Shown here piece after piece: positions 9,264-19,384 of a DNA stretch of 64,000 nucleotides (position 1 is its first letter; the number at the start of each line of letters is the position of its first letter). Position numbers and translations under genes: made by a program. The notes under the pieces were generated by a model. The model was given only the letters and a program-made list of their open reading frames with translations, was not told where the DNA came from and did no database searches. Location of the stretch: assembly GCA_905182755.1 (NCBI GenBank), contig CAJJCS010000004.1:124001-188000 (forward strand), given 5' to 3'. This DNA comes from Aequorivita sp. HC6-5. GTDB taxonomy: Bacteria; Bacteroidota; Bacteroidia; Flavobacteriales; Flavobacteriaceae.

Positions 9264-11432
9264 TTATTGTTTTGCGCTATCATTAATTTGTTTTGGCAAA
9301 ACCTTATAGCCCATATTATATAAAGTGAAGCCATATATATCTGCATATTGTTCTATGGTTTTGCTTACTGGAGTTCCTGCGCCATGTCCTGCATCTGTTT
9401 CAATCCTAATCAAAACAGGAGCAGCGCCCCCTTGTTTTTCTTGTAGTTCTGCTGCAAATTTAAAACTATGTGCAGGCACCACCCTATCATCATGATCTCC
9501 TGTGGTAACCATTGTTGCAGGATACTTTGTGCCAGGAGTTACATTATGTACCGGGGAGTATGCCTTTAGGTATTCAAACATTTCTTTACTCTGTTGCGCC
9601 GTACCATAATCATAGGCCCAACCAGCTCCTGCTGTAAAGGTGTGGTAGCGCAACATATCTAAAACCCCAACAGCCGGAAGGGCTACCTTTATTAAATCTG
9701 GCCGCTGTGTCATTGTAGCGCCCACTAAAAGCCCTCCATTAGATCCTCCACGAATAGCTAAGTAATCACTAGAGGTGTATTTTTCAGAAATTAAATATTC
9801 TGCGGCGCCTATAAAGTCATCAAAAACATTTTGCTTTTGTAGTTTGGTTCCTGCATCATGCCATTTCTTTCCATACTCTCCACCGCCTCTAAGATTGGCG
9901 ACAGCATACACACCACCCTGCTCCATCCACACGGCATTTGTAATGCTAAAACTTGGGGTTAAACTAATATTAAAACCGCCATAACCGTATAAAATCGTTG
10001 GATTTGTGCCGTCCAGTACTATTCCTTTTTTGTGGGTAATTATCATTGGCACCTTCGTGCCGTCTTTTGAGGTGTAGAATACTTGTTTGCTTTGGTACTC
10101 GTCTGAGTTAAAATCAATGCTTGGTTTTTTGTATAGCTTAGAAGCTCCAGAAGAAATTTCATAAGAATAAATACTACCAGGAGTGAGGTAATTTGTAAAA
10201 GAATAGTACAGGCTTGTGTCTTGCTTTTTGGCGCCAAAACCACCTGCAGAGCCAACTCCAGGCAAGGCAACTTCTCTTACTAGGGTTCCGTCATAGGTAT
10301 ACTGTTTTATTGCGCTCACGGCATCTTCCATATAATTTGCAAAAATATACCCACCACCTGTGCTAGCTCTTAAAACATTTTGAGTTTCCTCAATAAGATC
10401 TTTCCAGTTTTCTGGTCCTGGACTAGCTGCATCTACAGTAACTACTTTTTTGTTGGGAGCATTTCTGTTTGTAACAAGGTAAAGTTTACTGTCAACATTA
10501 TCTATAACAGAGGTATCACTATCTGTGTCTTTTTGTACTGTAATAAACGGACTTTTTGGGTCACTGAGGTCTTTGATAAAGAGTTTGTTTCCTGAGGTTG
10601 AAACACTAGCAGAAACAATCAGATATTTATTGTCCTGTGTGGTACGCCCACCTACATACCTATGCTTTTGTTCTGGGGTACCCCCAAAAATAAGCTCATC
10701 TTCTTTTTGAGAAGTCCCAAGTTTATGGTAATAAAGCTTGTGTTGGTCTGTTTTGGCAGAAAGCTCACTCCCTTTTGGTTTGTCATAGCTAGAATAATAA
10801 AAACCTTCATTTTTCAGCCAAGAGATGCCGCTAAATTTTACATCCACAATGGTGTCTTCTATAATTTCTTTGCTTTGGGCATTCATCACAAGCACCTTTC
10901 TCCAGTCACTCCCTCCCTCGCTTATACTGTAGGCAGCCAATGATCCGTTTTCGCTAAAACTGAGTCCTCCTAGTGAAATGGTTCCATCTTCAGTGAATGT
11001 GTTTGGGTCCAAAAAAACTTCTGCCTTATATGGGTCTTGCCCTGTTTTGTATCTGTAAATTACATACTGGTTTTGCAGCCCATCATTTTTATAAAAGTAA
11101 GAGTAGTCTCCTTCCTTAAAAGGAGCGCCTACTTTCTCGTAATTCCAGAGCGTTGTAAGGCGCTGTTTTAACTCCTCTCTAAAAGGAATATTTTCTAAAT
11201 ACCCAAAAGTGGTTTTGTTTTGATCTTCTACCCACCTAGCTGTTTCTTCGCTCATATCGTCCTCAAGCCACCTGTAAGGGTCTTTCACCTGTGTTCCAAA
11301 ATAATTAGTTACAGTGTCAACTTTTTTGGTCTTAGGATAGGTCACGGTATTGGTTTGGTTTTTTGAAATATTGTTATTGTTACACCCTAAAAGAACTAGG
11401 GCTGTAAAAAATGGGAGCATTAATTTTTTCAT
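9264..11432 (-). CDS. Prolyl oligopeptidase family serine peptidase (S9A), lipoprotein
   Basis: Cleaves short peptides after proline, by family. The N-terminus [19 protein letters not shown] is a lipoprotein signal, so the enzyme is expected to be exported and lipid-anchored. The beta-propeller begins with the family motif DPYRWLEDD. The C-terminal hydrolase domain has catalytic Ser in [12 protein letters not shown], Asp in [14 protein letters not shown] and His in DAGHGAG. The length, about 722 residues, is normal. I chose the ATG at 11432 because the signal peptide starts there; an in-frame start at 11459 lies further upstream. A hairpin separates it from the upstream DoxX gene. Confidence 0.93.
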   Translation of the reverse strand: MKKLMLPFFTALVLLGCNNNNISKNQTNTVTYPKTKKVDTVTNYFGTQVKDPYRWLEDDMSEETARWVEDQNKTTFGYLENIPFREELKQRLTTLWNYEKVGAPFKEGDYSYFYKNDGLQNQYVIYRYKTGQDPYKAEVFLDPNTFTEDGTISLGGLSFSENGSLAAYSISEGGSDWRKVLVMNAQSKEIIEDTIVDVKFSGISWLKNEGFYYSSYDKPKGSELSAKTDQHKLYYHKLGTSQKEDELIFGGTPEQKHRYVGGRTTQDNKYLIVSASVSTSGNKLFIKDLSDPKSPFITVQKDTDSDTSVIDNVDSKLYLVTNRNAPNKKVVTVDAASPGPENWKDLIEETQNVLRASTGGGYIFANYMEDAVSAIKQYTYDGTLVREVALPGVGSAGGFGAKKQDTSLYYSFTNYLTPGSIYSYEISSGASKLYKKPSIDFNSDEYQSKQVFYTSKDGTKVPMIITHKKGIVLDGTNPTILYGYGGFNISLTPSFSITNAVWMEQGGVYAVANLRGGGEYGKKWHDAGTKLQKQNVFDDFIGAAEYLISEKYTSSDYLAIRGGSNGGLLVGATMTQRPDLIKVALPAVGVLDMLRYHTFTAGAGWAYDYGTAQQSKEMFEYLKAYSPVHNVTPGTKYPATMVTTGDHDDRVVPAHSFKFAAELQEKQGGAAPVLIRIETDAGHGAGTPVSKTIEQYADIYGFTLYNMGYKVLPKQINDSAKQ

Positions 11433-11456
11433 GAGGTTATTTTTTATAAAAATACA

Positions 11457-11497
11457 CAAAAAAACAGGCCCTAATTAAACTATAGGCGGCCTGTTTG
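11457..11497 (-). terminator. Rho-independent terminator after the DoxX gene
   Basis: Read on the minus strand, a stem aaacaggcc/ggcctgttt with a loop of about 17 bases is followed by a run of T. It lies between the DoxX stop and the prolyl oligopeptidase start. Confidence 0.75.
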
Positions 11498-11521
11498 GGT
11501 TTTATGAGTGGTTTGCTATTG

Positions 11522-11896
11522 TTATTGAAACAAAGAAGTGTAAGATTTCCAGTATTTATAAATGAGTACCCCAGTAATTGTTAGCATAAAAACAGCCACA
11601 AACATACCTGAGACATCTAAAAAAAGATGAAATAATAAAATATTAACAACAATAGGAGCAAGTAAAATAAGTGCAAACGGAACCCACTTTTTAAATAGTA
11701 GTAGCCCCCCGATAAGTAGCTCTAAACTGGCAACAACATATAAAACATATCCTGTGCTATTTAAAGACTCCATAAAGTTTGCTGCTGCTGGGGCCATATC
11801 AAAAATAGGGATGAACGCAATAAACTTATTCATGCCAAATATCAGTAAAGAAATACCCAGCAACATGCGTAAAATAGTTGTAAAAGTTGAATTCAT
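11522..11896 (-). CDS. DoxX-like small membrane protein
   Basis: A 124-residue protein with four hydrophobic segments. LRMLLGISLLIFGMNKF at the N-terminus and VASLELLIGGLLLF in the middle match the DoxX/DoxD-like membrane family, whose members are linked to redox or quinone processes in some bacteria. The ATG at 11896 (MNSTFTT) fits the first membrane segment best; an in-frame start at 11938 would add 14 polar residues. It is flanked by terminator-like hairpins on both sides, so it is probably transcribed on its own. Confidence 0.75.
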   Translation of the reverse strand: MNSTFTTILRMLLGISLLIFGMNKFIAFIPIFDMAPAAANFMESLNSTGYVLYVVASLELLIGGLLLFKKWVPFALILLAPIVVNILLFHLFLDVSGMFVAVFMLTITGVLIYKYWKSYTSLFQ

Positions 11897-11933
11897 AATG
11901 GCGATTGGTTTAGCGTTATTGTTACTTAAAGAT

Positions 11934-11982
11934 AACAAAAAATAAATACCCCAAGGGCAACTACTTGCAAATGGGGTATTTA
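11934..11982 (-). terminator. Terminator after the downstream diheme cytochrome gene
   Basis: On the minus strand a stem taaatacccc/ggggtattta with a loop of about 20 bases is followed by a T-rich tract. It lies just after the cytochrome stop at 11999. Confidence 0.7.
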
Positions 11983-11998
11983 TGCTATTTTTAAAGCC

Positions 11999-13093
11999 TT
12001 AGTCGCAGGGAGTATCTAGAGAGTTAATCCAGTCTCTTAGCAACTCAACACCATCATTGTGGATAATACTTCTTCCTAGTAGCGGCATGCGTTCTTCCTC
12101 TGCCGTTACATTCAGGCGGTAGTAAATGACAGAATTTTCTGGATCTCCAGGTTTAATTAATTTTTGATCTAAGGAGAGATTGCTTAACATTTGATCTGGA
12201 GTTACACAAACCCCTAAATTTTCCAATAAGTTGTTTTCGCTAAAGGCAAACCTCATGGGCCTGTAATTACAATGCCCCTCATCTCTATGACAGCTAGCGC
12301 AATTAATATCTACATACGAGCGCACTCTGGTTTCAAGGTCTTGTGAGGTGTCTCTATAGTCCACAACTGTATTGATGTTTGTGGGGATATTATCTTCAAG
12401 ATAACCAACATCAATCCACTTTTGTAGTTGATTTTGCAAGCCATCTGCAAAGGCATAAGTACTGTTAAGACTTTGAGGCTTTATACCAATAGGCTCATTT
12501 GTTGTATTGCTTTTGTGACAGGTAAAACATTCACTTCCAGAGGGCATTCTGTAGTTTATTTCACGCTGTTCACCCTCTTCCATCCAGGCAACATATTTAA
12601 AACCTCCATCCCCTTGTGTATCGAGGAAAGCTTCTGTTTGCTGATCATTCCAAAAATATTCTGCAAAAGTCCAACCCTCTGCTTTTCTAATCATGAGTCT
12701 GGTTTCAATAAGCTCTCTAGTATAATCAGGAAGCACATTGTCATAGAAGAAATTTTTAATAATAACACTACCAACAGGCAACTCTATATTATTGGCGTCT
12801 CCATTATAAGTGCCTATTGTGCCGCTAGGAAGCCAAACAAAACGCGATTTGTGCGCATAGTTTGAAAACAATGAACTAATAGGCTCATAAGGAAGCACCC
12901 CAAATGTTGGGGCTAGCTCACTAAGCGTATCCTCAAAAAAATGATACTCAGAAAGTGTTGGGTAGGGCACTTGTAATAAATCTACGGTAACCTCAGAGGT
13001 AGGCTCAATGGTAATATATCCCGCGTCATCTTCATTAGAGCAGCTAGTAAATAAAAGACAAATTAGACCGAAATGCAGGAAACGCTTTAACAT
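11999..13093 (-). CDS. Diheme c-type cytochrome lipoprotein (SO2930-like), paralogue 1
   Basis: A 364-residue lipoprotein (lipobox ending in Cys18 of ICLLFTSC) with two heme c attachment motifs: CFTCH at residues 189-193 and CASCH at 265-269. The arrangement, with a conserved PYPTLSEYHFF and GVLPYEPISSLF region before the first heme and a final segment with NSVIYYRL, resembles the diheme cytochrome family typified by Shewanella SO2930. It probably acts in electron transfer on the periplasmic or outer-membrane side. It is a clear paralogue of the cytochrome at 14783-16174, lacking only that protein's N-terminal Ig-like domain. It is third in the cytochrome/FG-GAP/cytochrome set and is preceded by a hairpin. 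Confidence 0.85.
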   Translation of the reverse strand: MLKRFLHFGLICLLFTSCSNEDDAGYITIEPTSEVTVDLLQVPYPTLSEYHFFEDTLSELAPTFGVLPYEPISSLFSNYAHKSRFVWLPSGTIGTYNGDANNIELPVGSVIIKNFFYDNVLPDYTRELIETRLMIRKAEGWTFAEYFWNDQQTEAFLDTQGDGGFKYVAWMEEGEQREINYRMPSGSECFTCHKSNTTNEPIGIKPQSLNSTYAFADGLQNQLQKWIDVGYLEDNIPTNINTVVDYRDTSQDLETRVRSYVDINCASCHRDEGHCNYRPMRFAFSENNLLENLGVCVTPDQMLSNLSLDQKLIKPGDPENSVIYYRLNVTAEEERMPLLGRSIIHNDGVELLRDWINSLDTPCD

Positions 13094-13102
13094 AGTATAA
13101 AT

Positions 13103-13138
13103 AAAAACACCATTGAGTGAATTCTCAATGGTGTTTTT
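13103..13138 (-). terminator. Hairpin between the FG-GAP gene and the second cytochrome gene
   Basis: An inverted repeat aaacaccattgag/ctcaatggtgttt with a six-base loop is followed on the minus strand by a T-rich stretch. It sits in the 59-base gap between the two genes, so it may end or attenuate transcription before the downstream cytochrome. Confidence 0.75.
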
Positions 13139-13152
13139 TGAGAATTAAAAAA

Positions 13153-14765
13153 TTATCTTTTTGTGAACTTGGTTGCTTTCACGTTATTTCTTCTAAATTT
13201 TTGTCCTGCTATACGAAGGATGTATTGTCCAGAAGTTAATTGAGACACATCAATGTTGTTGTTGAGGAGTCTTCCGTGCATTACTTTTCTTCCAGTGATG
13301 TCAAAAACTGTATAGATAGGGTCTTCAATATCTTCAATGTTTGAAACCGTTAGGTTGTCAAGGGCTGGAACAGGAAATATAGAAATATCACTTGTTAAGA
13401 AATCTCCAGTGTTTAAAACACTATTTCCTTCAACAAGTTTGTGGGTCATGTTGATGTCTAGATCTTCAAAAATATCTACAATTCCAGATGGCCAGTAAAT
13501 TGTTACAGATGTAATTTCTGCATCTTGACCAAGACCAAAATGTGTATTTAAAGTACTCATGTTTCTAAATCCTTCTCCACTTCTTACTTCTCTAATTTGA
13601 GTTCCAGAAGGCGAGGTTAGCTCAACTCTTGCTCCAATACCTCCTAGGTTACTCTCCACACCAACGGTGTTGATTTTTAACCAGTTATTGTTGTTGGTGT
13701 TGTTTATGATAAGCTGTCCATTAGAAATAGCATCAACAAATCCATCTTCATTAATATCTCCAAAACCACCATTACCAATATTTGTGCTAGAGATAGTAAA
13801 AGTAAGATCTCCATTACCATATAAAATTACTCCACCAGAGACAATATCTGCATACCCATCATTGTCAAAATCATAGGTTTGATTTTCAATACTAGTTACG
13901 TTAAATTCTGTAAGGCCAGAAGCGTTAATTACATCGGTAAAAGTTCCATTACCGTTATTCCTCATAAGTCTATGGAAATCCATTGCTAAAAGTACTAGCT
14001 CCTATCCATCCATCTAAATCTCCATCATTGTCATAATCTGCCCAAGCACTTGACCAGGTTTGCATGTCATCCTCTAGATTTAAAGAAGCTCCAATTTCTG
14101 TAAATGTACCATCTCCATTGTTTACGTGCATTTCATTGTCTCTTCTTTCAGACTCTCCACCACATTTTGCGATAAACATATCTACGTCTCTATCATTATC
14201 AAAGTCTAACCACACAGACCCATAATGCCCTCCAGATGGATAATCTCCAAGGCCACCTTGAAAGTATTCTAAGTTTCCTTCTCCATCATTAATATAAAAA
14301 ACACTTGGCTCAACATCATGACAAACATATGCATCTAGGTGACCATCATTGTTTATGTCCACAAAATTAGAACGTTGCGAGAATACATATTCTGAGCCAG
14401 ATACTTCAGTATACGCTGTACCATCATCGTTTGCTCTCATAAAGGTAACACCACTACCTCCACCATACAGTAAATCTGTATAGCCGTTGCGGTCATAATC
14501 TGCAGCAGCCAAACTCCAAGATGGAGAATTGTCAGCAAATTCTGTGGCAACAGTTGACTCTATAAAAGAGCCATCTTGTTGTTGATATAAAACTTGAATA
14601 TTAGAATTATCAACAGAAAGGATATCGTCCAGTCCATCTCCATTCATATCTACAATACCTCTATCGGTGTAATCTGTACCGGCAGATTGAGGTGTAAAAG
14701 TTACCTGAGCCTGCACTGTATTGTGCTACAGCAAAAAGACAAGCAAAAAAGAATAATTTTTTCAT
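13153..14765 (-). CDS. FG-GAP/VCBS and ASPIC-UnbV repeat protein with T9SS tail (two frameshifts)
   Basis: A secreted beta-propeller protein. The ATG at 14765 starts a signal peptide (KKLFFFACLFAVAQY). The body holds at least seven Ca-binding FG-GAP repeats, such as DMNGDGLDDI, DINNDGHLDAY, DYDNDGDLDGW and DFDNDGYADIV. Next comes an ASPIC/UnbV (CRTAC1) domain (GIGARVELTSPSG, REVRSGEGFRNMS, HFGLGQ, VTIYWPSG), then a T9SS type A tail (FPVPALDNLTV, VFDITGRKV, SGQYILRIAG). Two breaks need one-base removals: near 14717, where the signal peptide passes into VQAQVTFTPQ, and near 13976, where TFSNGF passes into HRLMRNNGNG. Together they restore about 535 residues. It starts 18 bases after the upstream cytochrome stop, so the two are probably co-transcribed. 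Confidence 0.83.
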
Positions 14766-14782
14766 AATAATAATTGTTTTAA

Positions 14783-16174
14783 TTAATCACAAGATTGGTT
14801 AATAGAATTTATCCAGTCTTCCATAAGCGCTAGGGCTTCTGTATGAACTAGACTTTGCCCAAACTGGGGCATTTTATAGGCCTCGTCTCCAGTGACAGAC
14901 ATCCTATAGTATATTATTGAGTTTTCTGAATCTTCAGGCGCGATGAGCTTAGTAATAAACGTTCCCCCACCCACTGGAATTGGGGTGTCGCCTTCCACAC
15001 AAACACCTGCGTTTTCATCGTTGTTTAACGTGTCTGTATATCCAAGACGTATTGCTCTGTAATCTCCCTGTCCTCCATCAATGTGGCAATTACCACAATT
15101 AATATCCAGGTAAGATTTGGCTCTTTGTTCTAAAGAGTTTGAAGCGTCTTCCCAGTCTACCACCGTTGTGATATTTGAAGGAAGGGCGTCTTCAAGGTAT
15201 CCAAAATCAATTAGTTTTTGTAATTGATTGCTAGGGCCATCATCGTAGGTTAGAAAAGAATTAATGTTTTGAGGCTTTATGCCAAGAGGGACGGTCTCAA
15301 AATCATTGGAATGACAAATAACGCATTGTTGTTTTGCTGGAATTCTATAATTAACAAATCTTTCTTGTCCATCTTGTAACCAGTTAACTTCTGTGTAACC
15401 CCCGTCTTCTGTGGTTTCCAGAAAAGCTTCTGTTTGCGCCTCATTCCAAACATATTCAGCAAAGTCCCAACCGTTTTGGGTTTTTACCATTACTCTGGTT
15501 TCAATAATTTTGGTTGTGTTTGTTGGTAGTACATTGTTATAATAAAACATTTTTATTAGCGCACTACCCGTCGGAAAATCTAACGATTTATTGTTTTGGT
15601 CAAAACTTGCTGTTTCACCCACAGGTACCCAAACAAATCTTTCTTTAACAGCATAATCTGTAAATAATGAACTTATAGGTTCATAAGGAAGCACTCCATA
15701 TGCAGGCTCTATTGCATTTAGCGCACCATTAAAAAAATTGTATTCAGAAAGTGTATCGTAAGGGAATTTATCTAAATCTAGGGTAACGCTTGTGTCTTGA
15801 AAAACGACAATAGAAATTGTTTCTGTTTTGCAATTGGTCCCGTCTTGTAGGCAAATGGTATACTGCAAGGTATCTGTGCCCACAAAATTTACAGCGGGAT
15901 CATATTCTAAAACATCATCGCTTGTGTCTTGCGGGGTGTTATTGTTATTTATTATCACATCACCATTGCTTGAGGATGTTACAGATAGCAGACCGGTTGC
16001 TGGAATATTTGTATCATTAGCGAAAATGTCAATGCTAATTGTTTGCAGTGTTGATACTTGCACGAAATCTTCTTGTGTTTGTATCTCTAGGGGAACAAAA
16101 ATATCTGTATCATCATCTGAACCACACGAGGTGATTAGCAGTATTGCAAATAACAGATATAAAACTTTTGGCAT
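14783..16174 (-). CDS. Diheme c-type cytochrome lipoprotein with Ig-like domain, paralogue 2
   Basis: A 463-residue lipoprotein (lipobox LLITSC, Cys17). Residues about 40-125 form a bacterial Ig/cadherin-like domain (IDIFANDT, YDPAVNFVGTDTLQYTI). Residues 135-463 match the cytochrome at 11999-13093 along their length, with heme c motifs CVICH at 284-288 and CGNCH at 360-364. Shared blocks include GVLPYEPISSLF, ETRVMV/ETRLMI, YLEDALPSN/YLEDNIPTN and NSIIYYRM/NSVIYYRL. It leads the cytochrome/FG-GAP/cytochrome set. Electron transfer at the cell envelope is inferred from the heme motifs and export signal; redox partners are unknown. Confidence 0.85.
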   Translation of the reverse strand: MPKVLYLLFAILLITSCGSDDDTDIFVPLEIQTQEDFVQVSTLQTISIDIFANDTNIPATGLLSVTSSSNGDVIINNNNTPQDTSDDVLEYDPAVNFVGTDTLQYTICLQDGTNCKTETISIVVFQDTSVTLDLDKFPYDTLSEYNFFNGALNAIEPAYGVLPYEPISSLFTDYAVKERFVWVPVGETASFDQNNKSLDFPTGSALIKMFYYNNVLPTNTTKIIETRVMVKTQNGWDFAEYVWNEAQTEAFLETTEDGGYTEVNWLQDGQERFVNYRIPAKQQCVICHSNDFETVPLGIKPQNINSFLTYDDGPSNQLQKLIDFGYLEDALPSNITTVVDWEDASNSLEQRAKSYLDINCGNCHIDGGQGDYRAIRLGYTDTLNNDENAGVCVEGDTPIPVGGGTFITKLIAPEDSENSIIYYRMSVTGDEAYKMPQFGQSLVHTEALALMEDWINSINQSCD

Positions 16175-16326
16175 TTCTTAAAAATTATTTAATCTAAAAA
16201 AGCCTAAAAATAGGGCTTTAAATTCAATATTATAAACAATGTAGTGAGTTATGTCTGTTTATCCATCATTGAATGAGACAATTATTAGAAATCTATCTAT
16301 CTTAATTTCGTTTAAATTTTTTAAGA

Positions 16327-17322
16327 TTAAAATAATACAAGCTGATGCGCCACCAAATACTCTGCAATTTGAATAGCATTTGTGGCGGCTCCTTTTCTTA
16401 AATTATCACTTACAATCCACATGTTAAGTGTGTTTTGCTGTGAAAAATCTCTACGCAGTCTACCAACAAAAACGTCATCCTTTCCGTGAGCTAAAATTGG
16501 CATTGGGTAGGCGTTAGTATCAGGGTTGTCTTGAAGTGTAATCCCCGGAGTTTTTTGAAGAGTATTCCGCACTTGATCTAGGGTAAAATCATTGTCAAAG
16601 GCAACATTTACAGCCTCACTATGGCCCCCAGAGGTGGGCACTCTAACAGCTGTGGCGGTGATGGAAAAACTACGGTCGTTTAATATTTTTTGAGGCTCTA
16701 GGGCCAATTTCATTTCTTCTTTTGTGTACCCATTGTCTTGAAAAACATCGCAGTGCGGGATTACATTTCTATGAATTTGATACGGATAGACCATCTGAGC
16801 AGCAACATCCTTTTCTTCATCCTCCATTTGTTTCACTGCATTTGCCCCTGTTCCAGAGACAGATTGGTAGGTGGATACTACCACGCGCTTCATGTTATAT
16901 ATTTTATGTAAGGGTGCTAAGGCCATAACCAGTTGTATGGTAGAGCAATTTGGGTTGGCTATAATTTTATCTTCTTTGGTGAGCGTTTGTGCATTGATTT
17001 CTGGAACAATCAATTTTTTGTTTGGATCCATACGCCAAACAGAAGAGTTGTCTATAACGGTAGTACCAACAAGCGCAAATTTAGGAGCCCACTCCAAGGA
17101 AGTTTCACCCCCTGCAGAGAATATAGCAATGGCAGGTTTGGCTTTTACGGCATCTTCAATAGCTATTATTTTAAGGGCTTTATTTTTAAATAAAAGTTGT
17201 TTGCCTACAGATTTTTTTGAGGCTACAAGTAGCAGTTCTGTGACAGGAAAGTTTCGCTCTTCAAGAAGTTTTAGCATCACCGTGCCAACCATTCCCGTGG
17301 CACCTATAACGGCTATTTTCAT
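16327..17322 (-). CDS. asd: Aspartate-semialdehyde dehydrogenase
   Basis: Makes aspartate-semialdehyde for lysine/diaminopimelate, threonine and methionine synthesis. The 331-residue protein starts with the NADP-binding motif IGATGMVG and has the catalytic Cys in IANPNCSTIQL and the GGHSEAVNV segment near the active-site His. The length is normal. It lies downstream of alr on the same strand, 80 bases away, so two peptidoglycan-precursor enzymes are neighbours. Confidence 0.95.
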   Translation of the reverse strand: MKIAVIGATGMVGTVMLKLLEERNFPVTELLLVASKKSVGKQLLFKNKALKIIAIEDAVKAKPAIAIFSAGGETSLEWAPKFALVGTTVIDNSSVWRMDPNKKLIVPEINAQTLTKEDKIIANPNCSTIQLVMALAPLHKIYNMKRVVVSTYQSVSGTGANAVKQMEDEEKDVAAQMVYPYQIHRNVIPHCDVFQDNGYTKEEMKLALEPQKILNDRSFSITATAVRVPTSGGHSEAVNVAFDNDFTLDQVRNTLQKTPGITLQDNPDTNAYPMPILAHGKDDVFVGRLRRDFSQQNTLNMWIVSDNLRKGAATNAIQIAEYLVAHQLVLF

Positions 17323-17402
17323 AGGATTATTTTTTTTAAAGGTACACTATTGTTTAAAAATTTTAAAGTCTTTAAATTAAAAAAACCGCAGGTTAAAACA
17401 CC

Positions 17403-18512
17403 TTATGATCTTGTGATAACTCGCGCTACACGTTGAGAGATTGCCGTAAGAATTTCATAGGATATTGTGTCAACAGCACCCGAGAGTTTTTCAGCAGTTG
17501 TTTGATTTCCAAAGACAATCACTTCGTCCCCCTCTTTGCAATCTATGTCTGTTATTTCTACCATGATCATATCCATGCAGACATTTCCGCAGATTGGGGC
17601 TTTGTGGCCATTAATACGCACCCATCCCACGCCATTTCCATAGGCTCTTGAAATACCATCTGCATGTCCAAGAGGAAGGGTAGCGGTTTTCATCTTTTTT
17701 TGAGCTGTAAACGCTCTGTTGTACCCAAGAGTATCTCCTTTTTCAAGGGTATGAATTTGTGAGATAATAGTTTTAAGTGTAGCTACAGGCTTAAGTTTCG
17801 CAGATTGCTCGATATCATTGGCAAAGCCATAAAGCCCTATACCGCACCGCACCATATCATAATGGGCCTGCGGGTAATTTAAAACTCCAGAGGTGTTTAA
17901 TGTGTGTAAAAAAGGAGTATGGGGCAGTGCCTTTTTTAGTTCTTCTGAAATTTCAGCAAACGCATCCAACTGTTTTAGGGTAAATTCTCTTTGTTGTAAA
18001 TCCTCACTAGCTGCAAGGTGTGAAAAAACAGAACAGGCTTTAACCGCCTCTGAATTAGCAAGGGAGTCTATGATATATTTAAGATCGCTTTGAGCAAACC
18101 CCAACCTATTAAGACCGGTGTTAAACTTTAGGTGAACAGGATAGTTTTTTTGTTTTTTCTTTTGGGCAAAGGCAATAAACTCCTCAAGTATTTTTGAACT
18201 ATACATGCAGGGTTCTAGGCATTTGTCAAGAATTGTGTCAAAATTAATGGCCTGTGGGTGCAGCACTAAAATAGGCGTTTGTATGCCGCCCTCTCTAAGG
18301 CGAGCCCCTTCTTGAGCATATGCAACCGCAAAATAGGTAACCCCTAACTTTTCTAGCTCCTTGGCAACAGCAACATCTTCAGACCCATACCCAAAGGCCT
18401 TTACAACAGCCATAATACGGCTGCCTTGTTTAAGTTGTGACTGGATATACCGATAGTTATGACCCAAAGCAGTAAGGTCAATCTCTAAAATAGTTTGTGT
18501 TGCTTTTGGCAT
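17403..18512 (-). CDS. alr: Alanine racemase
   Basis: PLP enzyme making D-alanine for peptidoglycan. The N-terminal TIM-barrel region has the PLP-lysine motif AVVKAFGYGS. The C-terminal domain has LGYNRAF and CGNVCMDMIMVEI, near the second catalytic residue. I chose the ATG at 18512 (MPKATQTILEIDL), which starts 14 bases after the tdk stop; an in-frame start at 18569 would overlap tdk and add an unrelated basic stretch. It is probably co-transcribed with tdk. Confidence 0.95.
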   Translation of the reverse strand: MPKATQTILEIDLTALGHNYRYIQSQLKQGSRIMAVVKAFGYGSEDVAVAKELEKLGVTYFAVAYAQEGARLREGGIQTPILVLHPQAINFDTILDKCLEPCMYSSKILEEFIAFAQKKKQKNYPVHLKFNTGLNRLGFAQSDLKYIIDSLANSEAVKACSVFSHLAASEDLQQREFTLKQLDAFAEISEELKKALPHTPFLHTLNTSGVLNYPQAHYDMVRCGIGLYGFANDIEQSAKLKPVATLKTIISQIHTLEKGDTLGYNRAFTAQKKMKTATLPLGHADGISRAYGNGVGWVRINGHKAPICGNVCMDMIMVEITDIDCKEGDEVIVFGNQTTAEKLSGAVDTISYEILTAISQRVARVITRS

Positions 18513-18525
18513 TTTATAGGTGCGC

Positions 18526-19161
18526 TTATTTGTTTTTGGGAGTAATTTCTTCTGGCTCTTGTACATCAAGAGTACGTAGTTTTTCTTTTAACCTTGCCTT
18601 GTAAAAAGCAGCACGGCTTAGCGGCTCATACTCTTCGGTTTCTCCAAGGAGTACTAAATCATCACTTTGAGATTTTCTAAAACTATAATTGGCTAGATTA
18701 CCAGTGCGAGGGCAAACAGCGTGTACTTTGGTTACATACTCTGCCGTGGCCATTAGGGCAGGCATAGGCCCAAAAGGGTTGCCTTTAAAATCCATGTCTA
18801 AACCAGCTACAATAACACGCACTCCGCGGTTGGCCAAATCGTTGCAGACCTTTACAATTTCATCATCAAAAAATTGAGCCTCATCTATTCCCACAACATC
18901 ACAGTTGTCTGCCAAAATAGGAATATTTGCAGCGGCGGGCACTGCTGTAGAACGGATATGGTTTTTATCATGAGAAACCACTTGGTTGTCATCATAGCGG
19001 GTGTCTACGGCAGGCTTAAAAATTTCTACTTTTTGACGCGCAAATTGCGCGCGCTTGAGGCGCCTAATAAGTTCTTCGGTTTTACCAGAAAACATAGAGC
19101 CACTAATGACTTCGATCCAGCCAAATTGCTCTTTTTGATTTACGGTGTTTTCTAAAAACAT
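18526..19161 (-). CDS. tdk: Thymidine kinase (type II)
   Basis: Phosphorylates thymidine in the salvage pathway. The 211-residue protein has the P-loop SGSMFSGKTEELIRR, the DEAQFFDDEIV Walker B-like segment and the lasso-loop tyrosine region (EYEPLSRAAFYKA). The C-terminal zinc knuckle of classic type II kinases normally uses four Cys; here only the one in HAVCPRTGNLAN remains and the partner positions are not Cys. As far as I know this is usual in Bacteroidota. It is the first gene of the tdk-alr pair. Confidence 0.95.
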   Translation of the reverse strand: MFLENTVNQKEQFGWIEVISGSMFSGKTEELIRRLKRAQFARQKVEIFKPAVDTRYDDNQVVSHDKNHIRSTAVPAAANIPILADNCDVVGIDEAQFFDDEIVKVCNDLANRGVRVIVAGLDMDFKGNPFGPMPALMATAEYVTKVHAVCPRTGNLANYSFRKSQSDDLVLLGETEEYEPLSRAAFYKARLKEKLRTLDVQEPEEITPKNK

Positions 19162-19384
19162 AGTTAGGTATTAAAGGAAAACAAAAAAGGTTTCCATTTT
19201 AGAGTTCGGTTGGGTAAATTTATAAAAACAAAAACAGAGCATACAGCATAAACCATAAATTTATCTTCGAAATTTTAAAAAACCCTTCACTAAAAAAACC
19301 ACAGACAAGAAAACGGCACTATTGATTGCAGGAATTCTTATATTGCTCACGGGTATTTAACCACCCCTTTTTTATATTATAGAT

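Noticed and set aside
15828-16181. 117-codon open frame opposite the Ig-like cytochrome gene
   Set aside because: It is a shadow of the well-supported lipoprotein on the other strand and has no recognisable motif.
17381-17396. Short hairpin aacc/ggtt with a T run after alr on the minus strand
   Set aside because: The stem is only four base pairs, so it is too weak to call as a terminator.
19262-19366. Possible short peptide ending in a hydrophobic stretch (TALLIAGILILLTGI) before rsmI
   Set aside because: No ATG, GTG or TTG start lies in frame after the upstream stop, so coding cannot be supported.
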